The notes below the pieces were generated by a model, which was not told the DNA's origin, did not search any database, and saw only the letters and a program-made list of their open reading frames with translations. This document shows positions 56,699-64,000 of a DNA stretch of 64,000 nt, piece after piece. Position 1 is the first letter of the stretch. Every line of letters starts with the position of its first letter. A program made the translations under genes and the position numbers. Location of the stretch: contig CANROU010000003.1 in the NCBI GenBank assembly GCA_947632325.1, forward strand, positions 35,025 through 99,024, in the 5' to 3' direction. This DNA is from an uncultured Bacilli bacterium (GTDB lineage Bacteria > Bacillota_I > Bacilli_A > RF39 > UBA660).

Positions 56699-56788
56699 TT
56701 ATATACCTTTGATATAACAAAACAATAAACTAAAAAGTAAACAATTTAGTACACAAATTAGTAAATTGAATAGTGCATTATTTTTCAC
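56699..56788 (-). CDS. possible hydrophobic small peptide (29 residues)
   Basis: Starting with GTG at 56788 (GGAG seven bases upstream), it reads MKNNALFNLLICVLNCLLFSLL and ends with FCYIKGI, one membrane helix. A terminator-like hairpin follows directly. It could be a leader or a type I toxin-like peptide. However, its coding sequence is made of the 12-bp iterons, so the peptide may be incidental. Confidence 0.35.
   Translation of the reverse strand: MKNNALFNLLICVLNCLLFSLLFCYIKGI
56736..56783. repeat. 12-bp iteron array, set 1
   Basis: Four contiguous 12-bp units each beginning AGT: AGTAAACAATTT, AGTACACAAATT, AGTAAATTGAAT, AGTGCATTATTT. Confidence 0.6.
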
Positions 56789-56858
56789 ATAATATCTCCA
56801 GTTTACTTCATTTTATCACTTGACTGTATTTAATCAATAAACTAAATTGGATTTTTTT

Positions 56859-56937
56859 AGTAGTCTAATAGTAAACTAAATCGTATTCAAATCGTACGCG
56901 AAAAGTACACTAAATTGTATTTGAATAGTACAGTAGT
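56859..56937. repeat. 11-12 bp iteron array, set 2
   Basis: Seven contiguous units with the pattern NGTANNCNAAT: AGTAGTCTAAT, AGTAAACTAAAT, CGTATTCAAAT, CGTACGCGAAA, AGTACACTAAAT, TGTATTTGAAT, AGTACAGTAGT. The spacing is about one helical turn, so a protein could bind along one face. It may be a replication, partition or operator site. Confidence 0.65.
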
Positions 56938-56986
56938 ATTAATATTATTTACTGAAACATATATAAATTTACCACTACTTTATCAT

Positions 56987-57014
56987 ATTTTAACACTTGA
57001 TTTATTATAGTCAA
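56987..57014 (-). promoter_or_regulatory. promoter reading into the iteron/leader region
   Basis: Minus-strand TTGACT, 16 bp, TAAAAT, after the DUF262-HNH gene end. It could drive the leader, RHH and HTH genes. Confidence 0.4.
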
Positions 57015-57083
57015 TGACTAAATTTTTCTTTTTTTGACTTTTTTTTGCCAATATGATTTTAAAATAACCATTGATAAAAAAAT

Positions 57084-58247
57084 TCATCTATTACCCTTTG
57101 CTCTATTATGTGTTTGACACAGCATTTGGCAATTATTAATATCCGTTGAGCCACCTTTACTCCAAGCAGTAACATGATCTGCATCCATTTCTTTTAATTC
57201 CCAAATTCTACTCTTATTATTGTCGTTTCCTATAGCACATAAAGGGCAATTGCTAACTTCTTTATTTTTGGCTTCTTGAGTTTGTTTTTCATATACTACT
57301 CTTTTTATATTATCATCAAATACTCTAATATTTAGTAATTTAGTATCTTTACAACCCCCTAGAATATATTCACATATTCCTTTTGTATCTTGAACTTGTG
57401 GATCTGCATACAACTTACATAGAATTTCAGAAACTTTATTTGGATCATAAGAATTAGCATGATATGTTTCATATAGTCTTCCCCATTCAAGTCCTCTCAT
57501 ATCTGATTTAACATCTTTAAATACTGTTGAAGCCCAAGTGATAACAGAGTTAAAATATGCTTTCAATTCGGTTATATTTGTATCAAACCTATGTTGACTC
57601 ATATAATTATCAACATTACCTTTGCTAACCCAATTAACAGCAGTAGCAAGATAATCTTGCCTATTAACATCACCTTTAATATAGGCACTCCATTTTTGAA
57701 TATAAGCATTTTGTGAATTAGAAAATTCTTCACGTGCCATCGTAACAAATGGACCAGAGTAAATTGCATTTAATAATTCTTGATTATTAAGTGGAACTCC
57801 AACTATATTAATTGTTTTAAACCATTCTTTTATTTCCGATTCTTCCCCTTCACAAATATAAATTGTTAATGGAGCATTTAATATTCTTTTCTTTTTATCT
57901 TCTGATAAACCATCAAAATATTGTTCCATTCCATTCTCATCTTTTATAGCAAATTTATTAGTAATATACCTCCCAAAACTTGTTACCCTTTGCTGTCCAT
58001 CAAGAATTTCATATTTATCTTTCCCAACCTTAACAAAATATAATAAACCAAGTGGGTATTCTTTTAATAATGATTCTATTACTGCAACATCTCTTTTTCC
58101 ATCAGCATAAATATAATTCCTTTGATATTCTGGTTGAATAGTTAATTTTCCACCCCAACCAAATAATCCTTTACCTTCATACTCATTATATACAAACCCC
58201 TCATTAATATCTTGAACTTTTAAATCAGTCTTTAGATTTGCTTCCAT
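57084..58247 (-). CDS. DUF262-HNH nuclease
   Basis: 387 residues from the ATG at 58247, with AGGAG eight bases before it. The N-terminal DUF262/ParB-like domain has PEYQRNYIY and EILDGQQRVTSFG (about residues 40-95), the nucleotide-hydrolysing fold of GmrS/DndB-like proteins. The C-terminal HNH domain has CPLCAIGNDNNKS, DADHVTAWSKGG and NCQMLCQTHNRAKGNR. The coding sequence starts inside the last codons of the adenine methylase. It is likely a restriction or effector nuclease held in check by that methylase. Substrate and cleavage site are unknown. Confidence 0.88.
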   Translation of the reverse strand: MEANLKTDLKVQDINEGFVYNEYEGKGLFGWGGKLTIQPEYQRNYIYADGKRDVAVIESLLKEYPLGLLYFVKVGKDKYEILDGQQRVTSFGRYITNKFAIKDENGMEQYFDGLSEDKKKRILNAPLTIYICEGEESEIKEWFKTINIVGVPLNNQELLNAIYSGPFVTMAREEFSNSQNAYIQKWSAYIKGDVNRQDYLATAVNWVSKGNVDNYMSQHRFDTNITELKAYFNSVITWASTVFKDVKSDMRGLEWGRLYETYHANSYDPNKVSEILCKLYADPQVQDTKGICEYILGGCKDTKLLNIRVFDDNIKRVVYEKQTQEAKNKEVSNCPLCAIGNDNNKSRIWELKEMDADHVTAWSKGGSTDINNCQMLCQTHNRAKGNR

Positions 58248-59355
58248 CTTCATCACTCCTATTTATTATTACAACTCTTACATAAGTTGCTTTCCCATTT
58301 ATAGTACTTTCTTTATCTTTTATTAAACCATGTGCTTTTTTTGGTATTTCATCACTTTTTCTGAAATCATTTGCGTTCAATATTTTAAATTGATATGGAT
58401 CGTGATATTTTAAAAATGTAATTGGAACAGCCATTGGTTTTGCATAATCATTTGGAATTGCATCATAACGTGGAACTTCAATAACACTATAATTATCAAA
58501 TTCAGGATATGAATCTACATTATATTTTTCCTTTAATGTTTTTATTAATGGTTTATTAAATTTTAAATTATCTTCCATATTCATTAATCTTAACGGTTGA
58601 TGTCTTCTACCTAAATCAATATTAGTAAACCAGCACATATTCCCAAAACTTCTCCACTTTTGACCTGTTTCATCAACCCAAAATCTAGTTTCTCTGTTTT
58701 CGGAAGTTTTTGGAACTCTAAATGCCATTTCACCATTAGATTTACCAAGCCACATTTTTGATTCTCTTATCAATTTAAAAATATCTTTATCAGTTTCGTT
58801 ATTTTCGTTACCCAAAATAATAAAATCTTTTTTACCTTCAAATATCCAATCAACAAATTCTCTAAATAAGCTAAATGGTGGATTAGTTACAATTATGTCA
58901 GCCTCATCACGAAGCTTTTTAACCTCTTCAGATCTAAAATCTCCATCACCATCAAGATATTCCCAACTTAAGTCTTCTATGTCTATTCTTCCTGATTTAT
59001 TATTATCCTTATCCAATGTAAAAATTTTTCCATGTGAATTACTTTTCTTTTTATCATATTTTGGAGATTCACTTTCAAATAATGATAATTGAATATATAC
59101 ATCTGCCTTTTTATCATTAGCATAGCTTGTACTAATTAATTTTTTCAAGCCATATCTTTCAAAATTTTGTGCAAAAAACTTAGTAAAATTAGACCATTCA
59201 GGATCATCACATGGAAGCAATATGACTTTATCCTTAAAAACATCTTTATTATACTCTATGTATGCATTCATTTCTTTTTGTATATCTGAATATTCTGTAT
59301 AAAATTCATCATCTTTTGCTTTTTTTGCATTAGTTAATTGTGCATTATTAGACAT
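58225..59355 (-). CDS. adenine-specific DNA methyltransferase, EcoRI-methylase family
   Basis: 376 residues. The catalytic NPPF lies at about 158-161 (DIIVTNPPFSLFREF). The N-terminal DDEFYTEYSDIQKEM and the PCDDPEWSNF segment match EcoRI-type methylases and many uncharacterised phage/mobile homologues. It should transfer a methyl group from SAM to adenine N6 within a target sequence. It overlaps the DUF262-HNH gene by 23 bases and has a promoter separate from the Fic gene, so the two form a probable restriction-modification pair. Its specificity is unknown. Confidence 0.88.
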   Translation of the reverse strand: MSNNAQLTNAKKAKDDEFYTEYSDIQKEMNAYIEYNKDVFKDKVILLPCDDPEWSNFTKFFAQNFERYGLKKLISTSYANDKKADVYIQLSLFESESPKYDKKKSNSHGKIFTLDKDNNKSGRIDIEDLSWEYLDGDGDFRSEEVKKLRDEADIIVTNPPFSLFREFVDWIFEGKKDFIILGNENNETDKDIFKLIRESKMWLGKSNGEMAFRVPKTSENRETRFWVDETGQKWRSFGNMCWFTNIDLGRRHQPLRLMNMEDNLKFNKPLIKTLKEKYNVDSYPEFDNYSVIEVPRYDAIPNDYAKPMAVPITFLKYHDPYQFKILNANDFRKSDEIPKKAHGLIKDKESTINGKATYVRVVIINRSDEDGSKSKD

Positions 59356-59381
59356 TTAAATCACTTCCAAACTTCTATTTA

Positions 59382-59410
59382 ATTATAGCACACAATTTGC
59401 CAAATTTTAA
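59382..59410 (-). promoter_or_regulatory. promoter of the methylase-nuclease pair
   Basis: Minus-strand TTAAAA, 17 bp and TATAAT with an upstream TG, 27 bp before the ATG. Confidence 0.55.
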
Positions 59411-59435
59411 GATTCGGTAGTAAAATAACATCAAA

Positions 59436-59472
59436 AATAAAAAATGGATGCTATAAAAACCATAGTATCCAT
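59436..59472 (-). terminator. rho-independent terminator after the Fic gene
   Basis: Stem ATGGAT-CTAT/ATAG-ATCCAT with one bulge and TTTTTT on the minus strand. It separates the Fic and methylase units. Confidence 0.8.
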
Positions 59473-59481
59473 AATCATAAA

Positions 59482-60330
59482 TTAATCTTTCTTATCAAAC
59501 AATTCTTCAACAATTAAATCTTTTGAGTGCAAATTATTATTCTTGCCTAGTAATAAATTTTCATAAAATTTAACTAAATAACTACTATCTTCTTTTATTT
59601 TTAAATAATTATTATAGTAATTGCTTCTTACTAAAGCATTTCTAAAATAAACTGATTTATCTTTAAATAGAGTATTATCCACCTTATACCCTAAACTAAT
59701 TAAATATTTTTCTATAAATAATGCTGTTGTTCTAGTATTGCCTTCTCTAAAAGGATGTACTTGCCATATATTAGATGAAAATTTAGTTATGTTGTTGATA
59801 ACTTCAACTATATTCATTTCTTTATATTTTTTTCCTTTTTCCAAAGATATATCATATTCTAATGATTCAGTTAAAGTTTTGCAATCACCATATGCAACTG
59901 AATCGTTATTTAATATTTTTTCATGCTTAGAAAAATCTATTTTTCTAAATTCACCAGCAAATTCATAAACATCTTGAAATAAGAATTTATGAACATATTT
60001 TAAATAATTGACTGATAATTTAAATTTATCTTCATTTAATAATTCAACTATTCTAGCAGATACAAAATCACATTCTAATTCATCATGGTTTATTTCATTT
60101 TTATTTTCTTTTTCTATATAATATTCTCTTAATTCTTTTTCTACTTCTTCTATAGTTAAATTACCTTCTACATTTTCTTCTAATAATTTTTCTAAATATT
60201 TAGAAGGTTTTAAATTATCTACTTCTTGAAGACCGATAGCCATATCCCATTGTAATTGTTTTATATAGGTACTAGATTTATATTCTTCCTTATATTCATT
60301 AACACTTGAATCTAATTCTTTTTCACTCAT
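59482..60330 (-). CDS. Fic family protein with an N-terminal antitoxin-like region
   Basis: 282 residues. The Fic motif is HPFREGNTR with His at 192. Only the last Gly differs, being Thr where HxFxxGNxR has G or any residue, so the core is intact. The fold is set by YVHKFLFQDVYEFAGEFR before it. Fic enzymes usually AMPylate a target Tyr/Thr. The first 80 residues (LKPSKYLEKLLEENVEGNLTI) look like the VbhA-type antitoxin helix bundle fused in cis, but a clear [S/T]xxxE[G/N] inhibitory motif is not evident. It starts 18 bp after the nuclease-TPR-PIN gene and shares its transcript. Confidence 0.85.
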   Translation of the reverse strand: MSEKELDSSVNEYKEEYKSSTYIKQLQWDMAIGLQEVDNLKPSKYLEKLLEENVEGNLTIEEVEKELREYYIEKENKNEINHDELECDFVSARIVELLNEDKFKLSVNYLKYVHKFLFQDVYEFAGEFRKIDFSKHEKILNNDSVAYGDCKTLTESLEYDISLEKGKKYKEMNIVEVINNITKFSSNIWQVHPFREGNTRTTALFIEKYLISLGYKVDNTLFKDKSVYFRNALVRSNYYNNYLKIKEDSSYLVKFYENLLLGKNNNLHSKDLIVEELFDKKD

Positions 60331-60348
60331 ATTTCATCTCATCTCCTT

Positions 60349-63300
60349 TTAATATTCATTAATATTTATTTCATATTCATCACATTTTTTCTTTAATAAC
60401 CCATAGATATTTTCAACGAAGAATGTTGCAAATAAATTTTCATATACTTGATCACAAATTTTAATAAACTGGACGCCTTTTAAGTTTTTAATTCTACCTA
60501 AAAAAATTGGAACATAATAATCTAAACTTACTTTATTTTCCAAAGTTGACTCTATAACTGATTTAAAAATATTTTTATTATTTTCGTCAAAATTTTCATA
60601 TAATCTTTTTGATAAGTCAGATAAAATATCTGCGTGTAATGTATATATATAATTTTGTTTAGCAAATTTAATTAAATTAGATGTGTATTCTATATAATCT
60701 TTTGAAAAACTTCTTATAATTTGTATAGAATTTGTATGTTTAATTTCATATAAATTTGAAATTTTTCTAATCATTAAATCATCACAAATAAAAGGAACAT
60801 TTTTATTTTTGGCTAAAGTTATTAAATCAAACTGCACTTTATCTAAAAACCCTAAAGTTTTATCATTCAATAAATTATCTTTTTCAGCTTCGATATCAAC
60901 TACACTAAATTTATTGATTAAATCATAGAGTTTTTTCCAAAACTTAATCTGTTCAATAACCAAAGTTTCACTTAATGAAAGTTTATCACCATCAATTATA
61001 TATAACCTTCTATCAGTACCATCTTCTTTTCTAATTAAAGAATTATAAAAATATTGAAATTTATTTTTTAATGATGATGTAATATAAATTTTAGAACAAA
61101 TCTCTTCTGGAATTAAATCTAAAATATCAAAAATGGATAAAATTATCATAGAACTTATATCTAAAACAAACCCATCATTCAAATTTACATCAATGTTTTC
61201 TCCAGCAAATAATACTCTTTCTTTATCTGATATTAATGTATTAATTAATCTTGCATATTCTTCAAAGTTATTTTCTTTACTTAATAAGCCAGATAAAGGT
61301 ATGTTGTCACTATTTTGATAAATATCAAGCTGATGGTTACATCCTTTATTCATTTCCAGCATTTCTTTTTTTATTTGTTCAATAGATTCATTAGGATCAT
61401 CACTAGAAGAAGTAAAACATTTAATATACTTGCTTCTCTCAATGTGCTTAAAAGAAACTCTAGCAAAATATGTATATTTATCCATAATATCTGTTATTAT
61501 ATATGTATTTTTATTTAAGATTATCTCTTCACCTTTTTTCTTCTGAAGTAATTTCAACCCAATATCACTATAAGATCTAATTATTAACGCTTTTTTAAAA
61601 GTATCATTTTCTTTAAAATAAGTATCATCTTCTAGCAAAATAATTTTATTTTGATTACCAGATGATAAGATTATTACGCAATCCTTAGAAACATGTTTTA
61701 TATTTTTTTCTTCATTATCTTCGCACAATGTAAGGGTATACCAAAATTGTTTAAAAGCATTGCTATAACTAGCACTGTTTTTTGACAAATATATTGCTTT
61801 ATATGAACAATTTTGGGCATCATTATATTTTCCGATATGATTATAAGCCTCAACTGCTGTCATTAATGAATCAATTGTATTCAAGTTTGCAATAAAAGAA
61901 ATAATATATTCATCAATGTCAGTCTTATTTTTTATAGATAATTGTACATATTTATATGCAGATATTTTGTTGTTTTTATTATCAAAGGACTCCTTATATA
62001 ATTTTATAGATTCCAATTCTTTTCCTTTATATTCTGAAACTTTTGCTTTAAAAAATCTAATATCCAATGATTCATCTAATAAATCAAAATTTACATTTTC
62101 GATAAAATCTATTTCTTTTTCATTCAAATATCTTTTTCTTGCTAAAAGTTCTAATAACTTGCTTCGTAACGCAATAGAAGTAATATTAATTGACTCTAAA
62201 TATGAAATAGCCTCATTTTCTAAATTAATTTCTATTGCTTGATTGCACATAGTATATATAGATATAACATCTTTTTCCTTTAATATTTTTAAACCCTTTT
62301 TAAACTGATCCTTGAACTTTTTATTTTTATTATTAAGATCATATAATAATTTTGCTGTGCAAAAATAAAACAAAGGCATTTTTTTAAACTTACTATTATT
62401 TAGTTTTAATAATTCTTGTTCCGTATACTTTTTCTTTCTATTTTTTGAAATAATTAACATTGCTGCTAGAAAACCAAAACCATCAAACTTTTCAACTTTA
62501 ACCCCAGATAACATATTAATTACTTCATCATAATTATCTGTTAAAAAGTATGTTCTTATTAATGTTTCAAAAGCATTTTCATACTTTCTATTAAAATACA
62601 AATCTTCTAATATTTCTTTTGCGTCAATAAATTGACCTTTTTCAATTAAAGCCATTGAATAAAAATGAAGAGTTATATTATTATTCTTAGCAAATAATGG
62701 CATTTCATTATAGAACTCCATTCCTAATGTTGTATCATATCTAGATATAATAACTAACAGATTATGATAATACATTTTTGCATTTTCATCATCGTTTTCT
62801 TTATAGTAGAAATCAAATGCTTTTAACTTATTATATAATTCTTTTAATCTATCTTTGTTACATTTAGATATATATACAGATGCATCATCATTATTAATTA
62901 TTGAAATTGCTTCTTCATATAATAAATTTATTTTTGATTTAATTTCTTCTATTGTTTTATCTTTATATTCTCCCTTTTGTTTTTGTACTACATTTGATAT
63001 TTGCTCAAGGGCAGTAGGTGATAGTATGCTTATTAACTGGTTATCATCTCTAACACCAAGCAATGAAATTGCAATATCCTTGCATTCAATTTGCAATATT
63101 GACGATAAATAAGATATATCATATATTTCAAATTCAATTTCTTTACACATCGTCTTTATTTCTTCAGTAATTATTTCATCTGGGTTTTCATGATTATGCA
63201 TAAAAACTATTTTTGATATTTTTTCTTTTAAAAAAGGTGATGATGAAATTTTATCTAAACACTTTTTAACATCACTCTTTATTTTTGACTCTATATTTTC

Positions 63301-63516
63301 TTCTTGGGTCGTTATTTCAACATAAACATATTTTTTACTCGAATCAACAAAAACAGAGTCTGGTGTACCAAGTTTAGTTTTATTTGAGCCTTTAACAGAA
63401 CCTGTATATTTATATGGTATATATCCATTATGGCAAAGTATTTCATTACAAATTTTTTGAAATATTCCAGGCTCACATTGAGACAATCTCATTTCAATAT
63501 CTGATGTTTTCAACAT
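60349..63516 (-). CDS. large conflict-system protein: nuclease-like, TPR-like, GreA/B-C-like and PIN-like modules
   Basis: 1055 residues. The N-terminus (1-160) has a restriction-enzyme-like core, GTPDSVF near 51 and VYVEITTQE near 68. It has the D...ExT spacing of PD-(D/E)xK nucleases, but the usual Lys is Thr. About 190-640 is an array of helical pairs with TPR-like periodicity. About 640-690 reads IRSYSDIGLKLLQKKKGEEI then TYIITDI, close to the SPIG-ALLGKKVGD pattern of the GreA/GreB C-terminal domain. About 780-1000 holds acidic residues spaced as in PIN nucleases (FVLDISS, then PFICDDLM). Such TPR-GreAB-C-PIN proteins have been described as parts of NTP-dependent bacterial conflict systems. 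The nuclease-like head is an extra element. Function is inferred from domains only. Confidence 0.7.
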   Translation of the reverse strand: MLKTSDIEMRLSQCEPGIFQKICNEILCHNGYIPYKYTGSVKGSNKTKLGTPDSVFVDSSKKYVYVEITTQEENIESKIKSDVKKCLDKISSSPFLKEKISKIVFMHNHENPDEIITEEIKTMCKEIEFEIYDISYLSSILQIECKDIAISLLGVRDDNQLISILSPTALEQISNVVQKQKGEYKDKTIEEIKSKINLLYEEAISIINNDDASVYISKCNKDRLKELYNKLKAFDFYYKENDDENAKMYYHNLLVIISRYDTTLGMEFYNEMPLFAKNNNITLHFYSMALIEKGQFIDAKEILEDLYFNRKYENAFETLIRTYFLTDNYDEVINMLSGVKVEKFDGFGFLAAMLIISKNRKKKYTEQELLKLNNSKFKKMPLFYFCTAKLLYDLNNKNKKFKDQFKKGLKILKEKDVISIYTMCNQAIEINLENEAISYLESINITSIALRSKLLELLARKRYLNEKEIDFIENVNFDLLDESLDIRFFKAKVSEYKGKELESIKLYKESFDNKNNKISAYKYVQLSIKNKTDIDEYIISFIANLNTIDSLMTAVEAYNHIGKYNDAQNCSYKAIYLSKNSASYSNAFKQFWYTLTLCEDNEEKNIKHVSKDCVIILSSGNQNKIILLEDDTYFKENDTFKKALIIRSYSDIGLKLLQKKKGEEIILNKNTYIITDIMDKYTYFARVSFKHIERSKYIKCFTSSSDDPNESIEQIKKEMLEMNKGCNHQLDIYQNSDNIPLSGLLSKENNFEEYARLINTLISDKERVLFAGENIDVNLNDGFVLDISSMIILSIFDILDLIPEEICSKIYITSSLKNKFQYFYNSLIRKEDGTDRRLYIIDGDKLSLSETLVIEQIKFWKKLYDLINKFSVVDIEAEKDNLLNDKTLGFLDKVQFDLITLAKNKNVPFICDDLMIRKISNLYEIKHTNSIQIIRSFSKDYIEYTSNLIKFAKQNYIYTLHADILSDLSKRLYENFDENNKNIFKSVIESTLENKVSLDYYVPIFLGRIKNLKGVQFIKICDQVYENLFATFFVENIYGLLKKKCDEYEININEY

Positions 63517-63532
63517 TATATATCACCTTCTG

Positions 63533-63558
63533 CAAAAAATCATTCTATTAGAATGATT
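63533..63558 (-). promoter_or_regulatory. terminator-like hairpin in the leader of the conflict gene
   Basis: Ten-bp inverted repeat AATCATTCTA/TAGAATGATT followed by TTTTTT on the minus strand, between the promoter and the ribosome site AGAAGGTG. It is an attenuator or an operator. Confidence 0.55.
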
Positions 63559-63565
63559 CTAATTA

Positions 63566-63594
63566 ATTATACCATATTTTCTTATATCCTCTAA
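63566..63594 (-). promoter_or_regulatory. promoter of the conflict gene
   Basis: Minus-strand TTAGAG, 17 bp, TATAAT with an upstream TG (extended -10). Confidence 0.55.
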
Positions 63595-63627
63595 GTGTTT
63601 TTAAGCAATTTGCACTTGAAACGAATT

Positions 63628-63747
63628 TTAAGATATTCCCGGCATCAAAATATCATTTTTGATTAAATTATACTTGTCAATTATTTCATTTAACTTTAGC
63701 TGTCTAAATACCCAATTAAATCTAATAATGGTAAATGAACCTTTCAC
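63628..63747 (-). CDS. possible small protein or gene remnant
   Basis: From GTG at 63747 a 39-residue frame reads MKGSFTIIRFNWVF then RQLKLNEIIDKYNLIK. The GGAGG is too close to the GTG to act for it. It may be a remnant or use another start. Confidence is low. Confidence 0.25.
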   Translation of the reverse strand: MKGSFTIIRFNWVFRQLKLNEIIDKYNLIKNDILMPGIS

Positions 63748-63778
63748 CTCCTAGAATTAGGTGTTCAATATTATAATA

Positions 63779-64000
63779 TTATAAATGATAATACTTAATA
63801 GATTTTGAATATTCTTCTTCAATTATGTTTTCAAATCCATTCCCCATTTTTATACCTAACTCCATTAATAATCCATCATAAATTAATACATCTTTAAATG
63901 GAATAATAGATGTTATTACTGTTTGTGGTAAATCTTGATATGAAATGATATTATCTATATTATCATTAATACCTTTAATCATAAATGTTTTATCTTTATT
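63779..64000 (-). CDS. C-terminal part of an unrecognised protein, partial
   Basis: The reading frame is open from the window edge to a stop at 63779 and encodes at least 73 residues. It includes SYQDLPQTVITSIIPFKDVL then IYDGLLMELGIKMG. The first ATG inside is at 63982, but the frame continues upstream without a stop, so this is probably the end of a longer gene. I do not recognise the family. Confidence 0.5.
   Translation of the reverse strand, partial: NKDKTFMIKGINDNIDNIISYQDLPQTVITSIIPFKDVLIYDGLLMELGIKMGNGFENIIEEEYSKSIKYYHL

Larger units (their letters stand above)
53520..64000. mobile_element. integrative element with a large serine recombinase, left end and interior
   Basis: The region from the amidase break to the right edge differs from the housekeeping genes on its left. 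It holds a large serine recombinase, small phage/plasmid-type regulators, iteron arrays, a methylase-nuclease pair, a Fic gene and a large nuclease-PIN-type protein. The recombinase is the first full-sized gene at the boundary, as usual for such elements. The right end, the attachment site and the missing amidase half are beyond the window. No conjugation relaxase is visible in the part shown. Confidence 0.75.

Noticed and set aside
56699..56788. Confident type I toxin-antitoxin
   Set aside because: No antisense RNA promoter or known toxin family is evident, and the coding DNA consists of iterons, so it is listed only as possible.
56421..56937. CRISPR-like array
   Set aside because: The 11-12 bp iterons and hairpins have no spacers of regular length, and no Cas gene is present.
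57084..58247. GmrSD type IV restriction enzyme
   Set aside because: GmrSD has separate or fused DUF262 and DUF1524 domains and acts without a methylase. Here the HNH is of another type and a methylase is attached, so I did not use that name.

Overview
The window is AT-rich chromosomal DNA from a low-GC, spore-forming Firmicutes-type bacterium. TGA is used as a stop, so the code is standard. Spore genes (a small acid-soluble spore protein and CotJ coat proteins), an LtaS-type lipoteichoic acid synthase, an EzrA division protein, a tRNA-dependent GatCAB amidotransferase and a T-box all point to Bacilli. The compact gene complement suggests an uncultured gut-type Bacilli lineage such as the RF39 group. 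That last placement is inference.

Layout. 1-3.5 kb is a surface-polysaccharide export locus: ABC permease and ATPase, a GT2 glycosyltransferase and a polymerase/ligase-like membrane protein. 3.6-10.2 kb holds a kinase-less six-PASTA membrane protein, an 84-bp-repeat protein with a decayed neighbour, and a 1276-residue secreted glucosaminidase. 10.2-15.8 kb is housekeeping: rpmA, rplU with its leader, pyk, dnaE and rpmB. 15.9-27.5 kb carries an LCP-PASTA wall-anchoring protein and a long operon running gatC-gatA-gatB, a small membrane protein, a degenerate GGDEF receptor, YihY, LtaS and a membrane-anchored protein. 27.6-38.7 kb has ligA, tRNA-His, a fused cotJA-cotJB followed by cotJC, a single-module ClpB-like ATPase, a SASP gene, thiI with its cysteine desulfurase, ezrA and rpsD with a pseudoknotted leader. 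38.8-52.8 kb has a propeller-like protein, a tyrosine T-box ahead of deoC-tyrS, a BspA-type repeat surface protein controlled by a poly-G tract, a YtxG/YtxH pair, trmB, a sporulation-type coiled-coil protein, a MacB-like ABC transporter, gpsA and prs.

From about 53.52 kb to the right edge lies a mobile element. A large serine recombinase sits at its left end, next to an amidase gene that has lost its catalytic 5' half. This fits integration into that gene, with the other half expected beyond the window. Inside are small coupled peptides, a helix-turn-helix protein, a frameshifted ribbon-helix-helix gene, two 11-12 bp iteron-like arrays and a hairpin-rich leader. Its cargo is conflict/defence genes: an EcoRI-type adenine methylase overlapping a DUF262-HNH nuclease, a Fic protein, and a 1055-residue protein combining a nuclease-like N-terminus, TPR-like helices, a GreA/B C-terminal-like module and a PIN-like C-terminus. 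The last is the best candidate here for a poorly characterised biological system.

The poly-G tract at 43839-43847 is the clearest regulatory oddity of the core chromosome. Nine G residues put the only good start codon out of frame with a signal peptide and surface-repeat protein, and eight would restore it.
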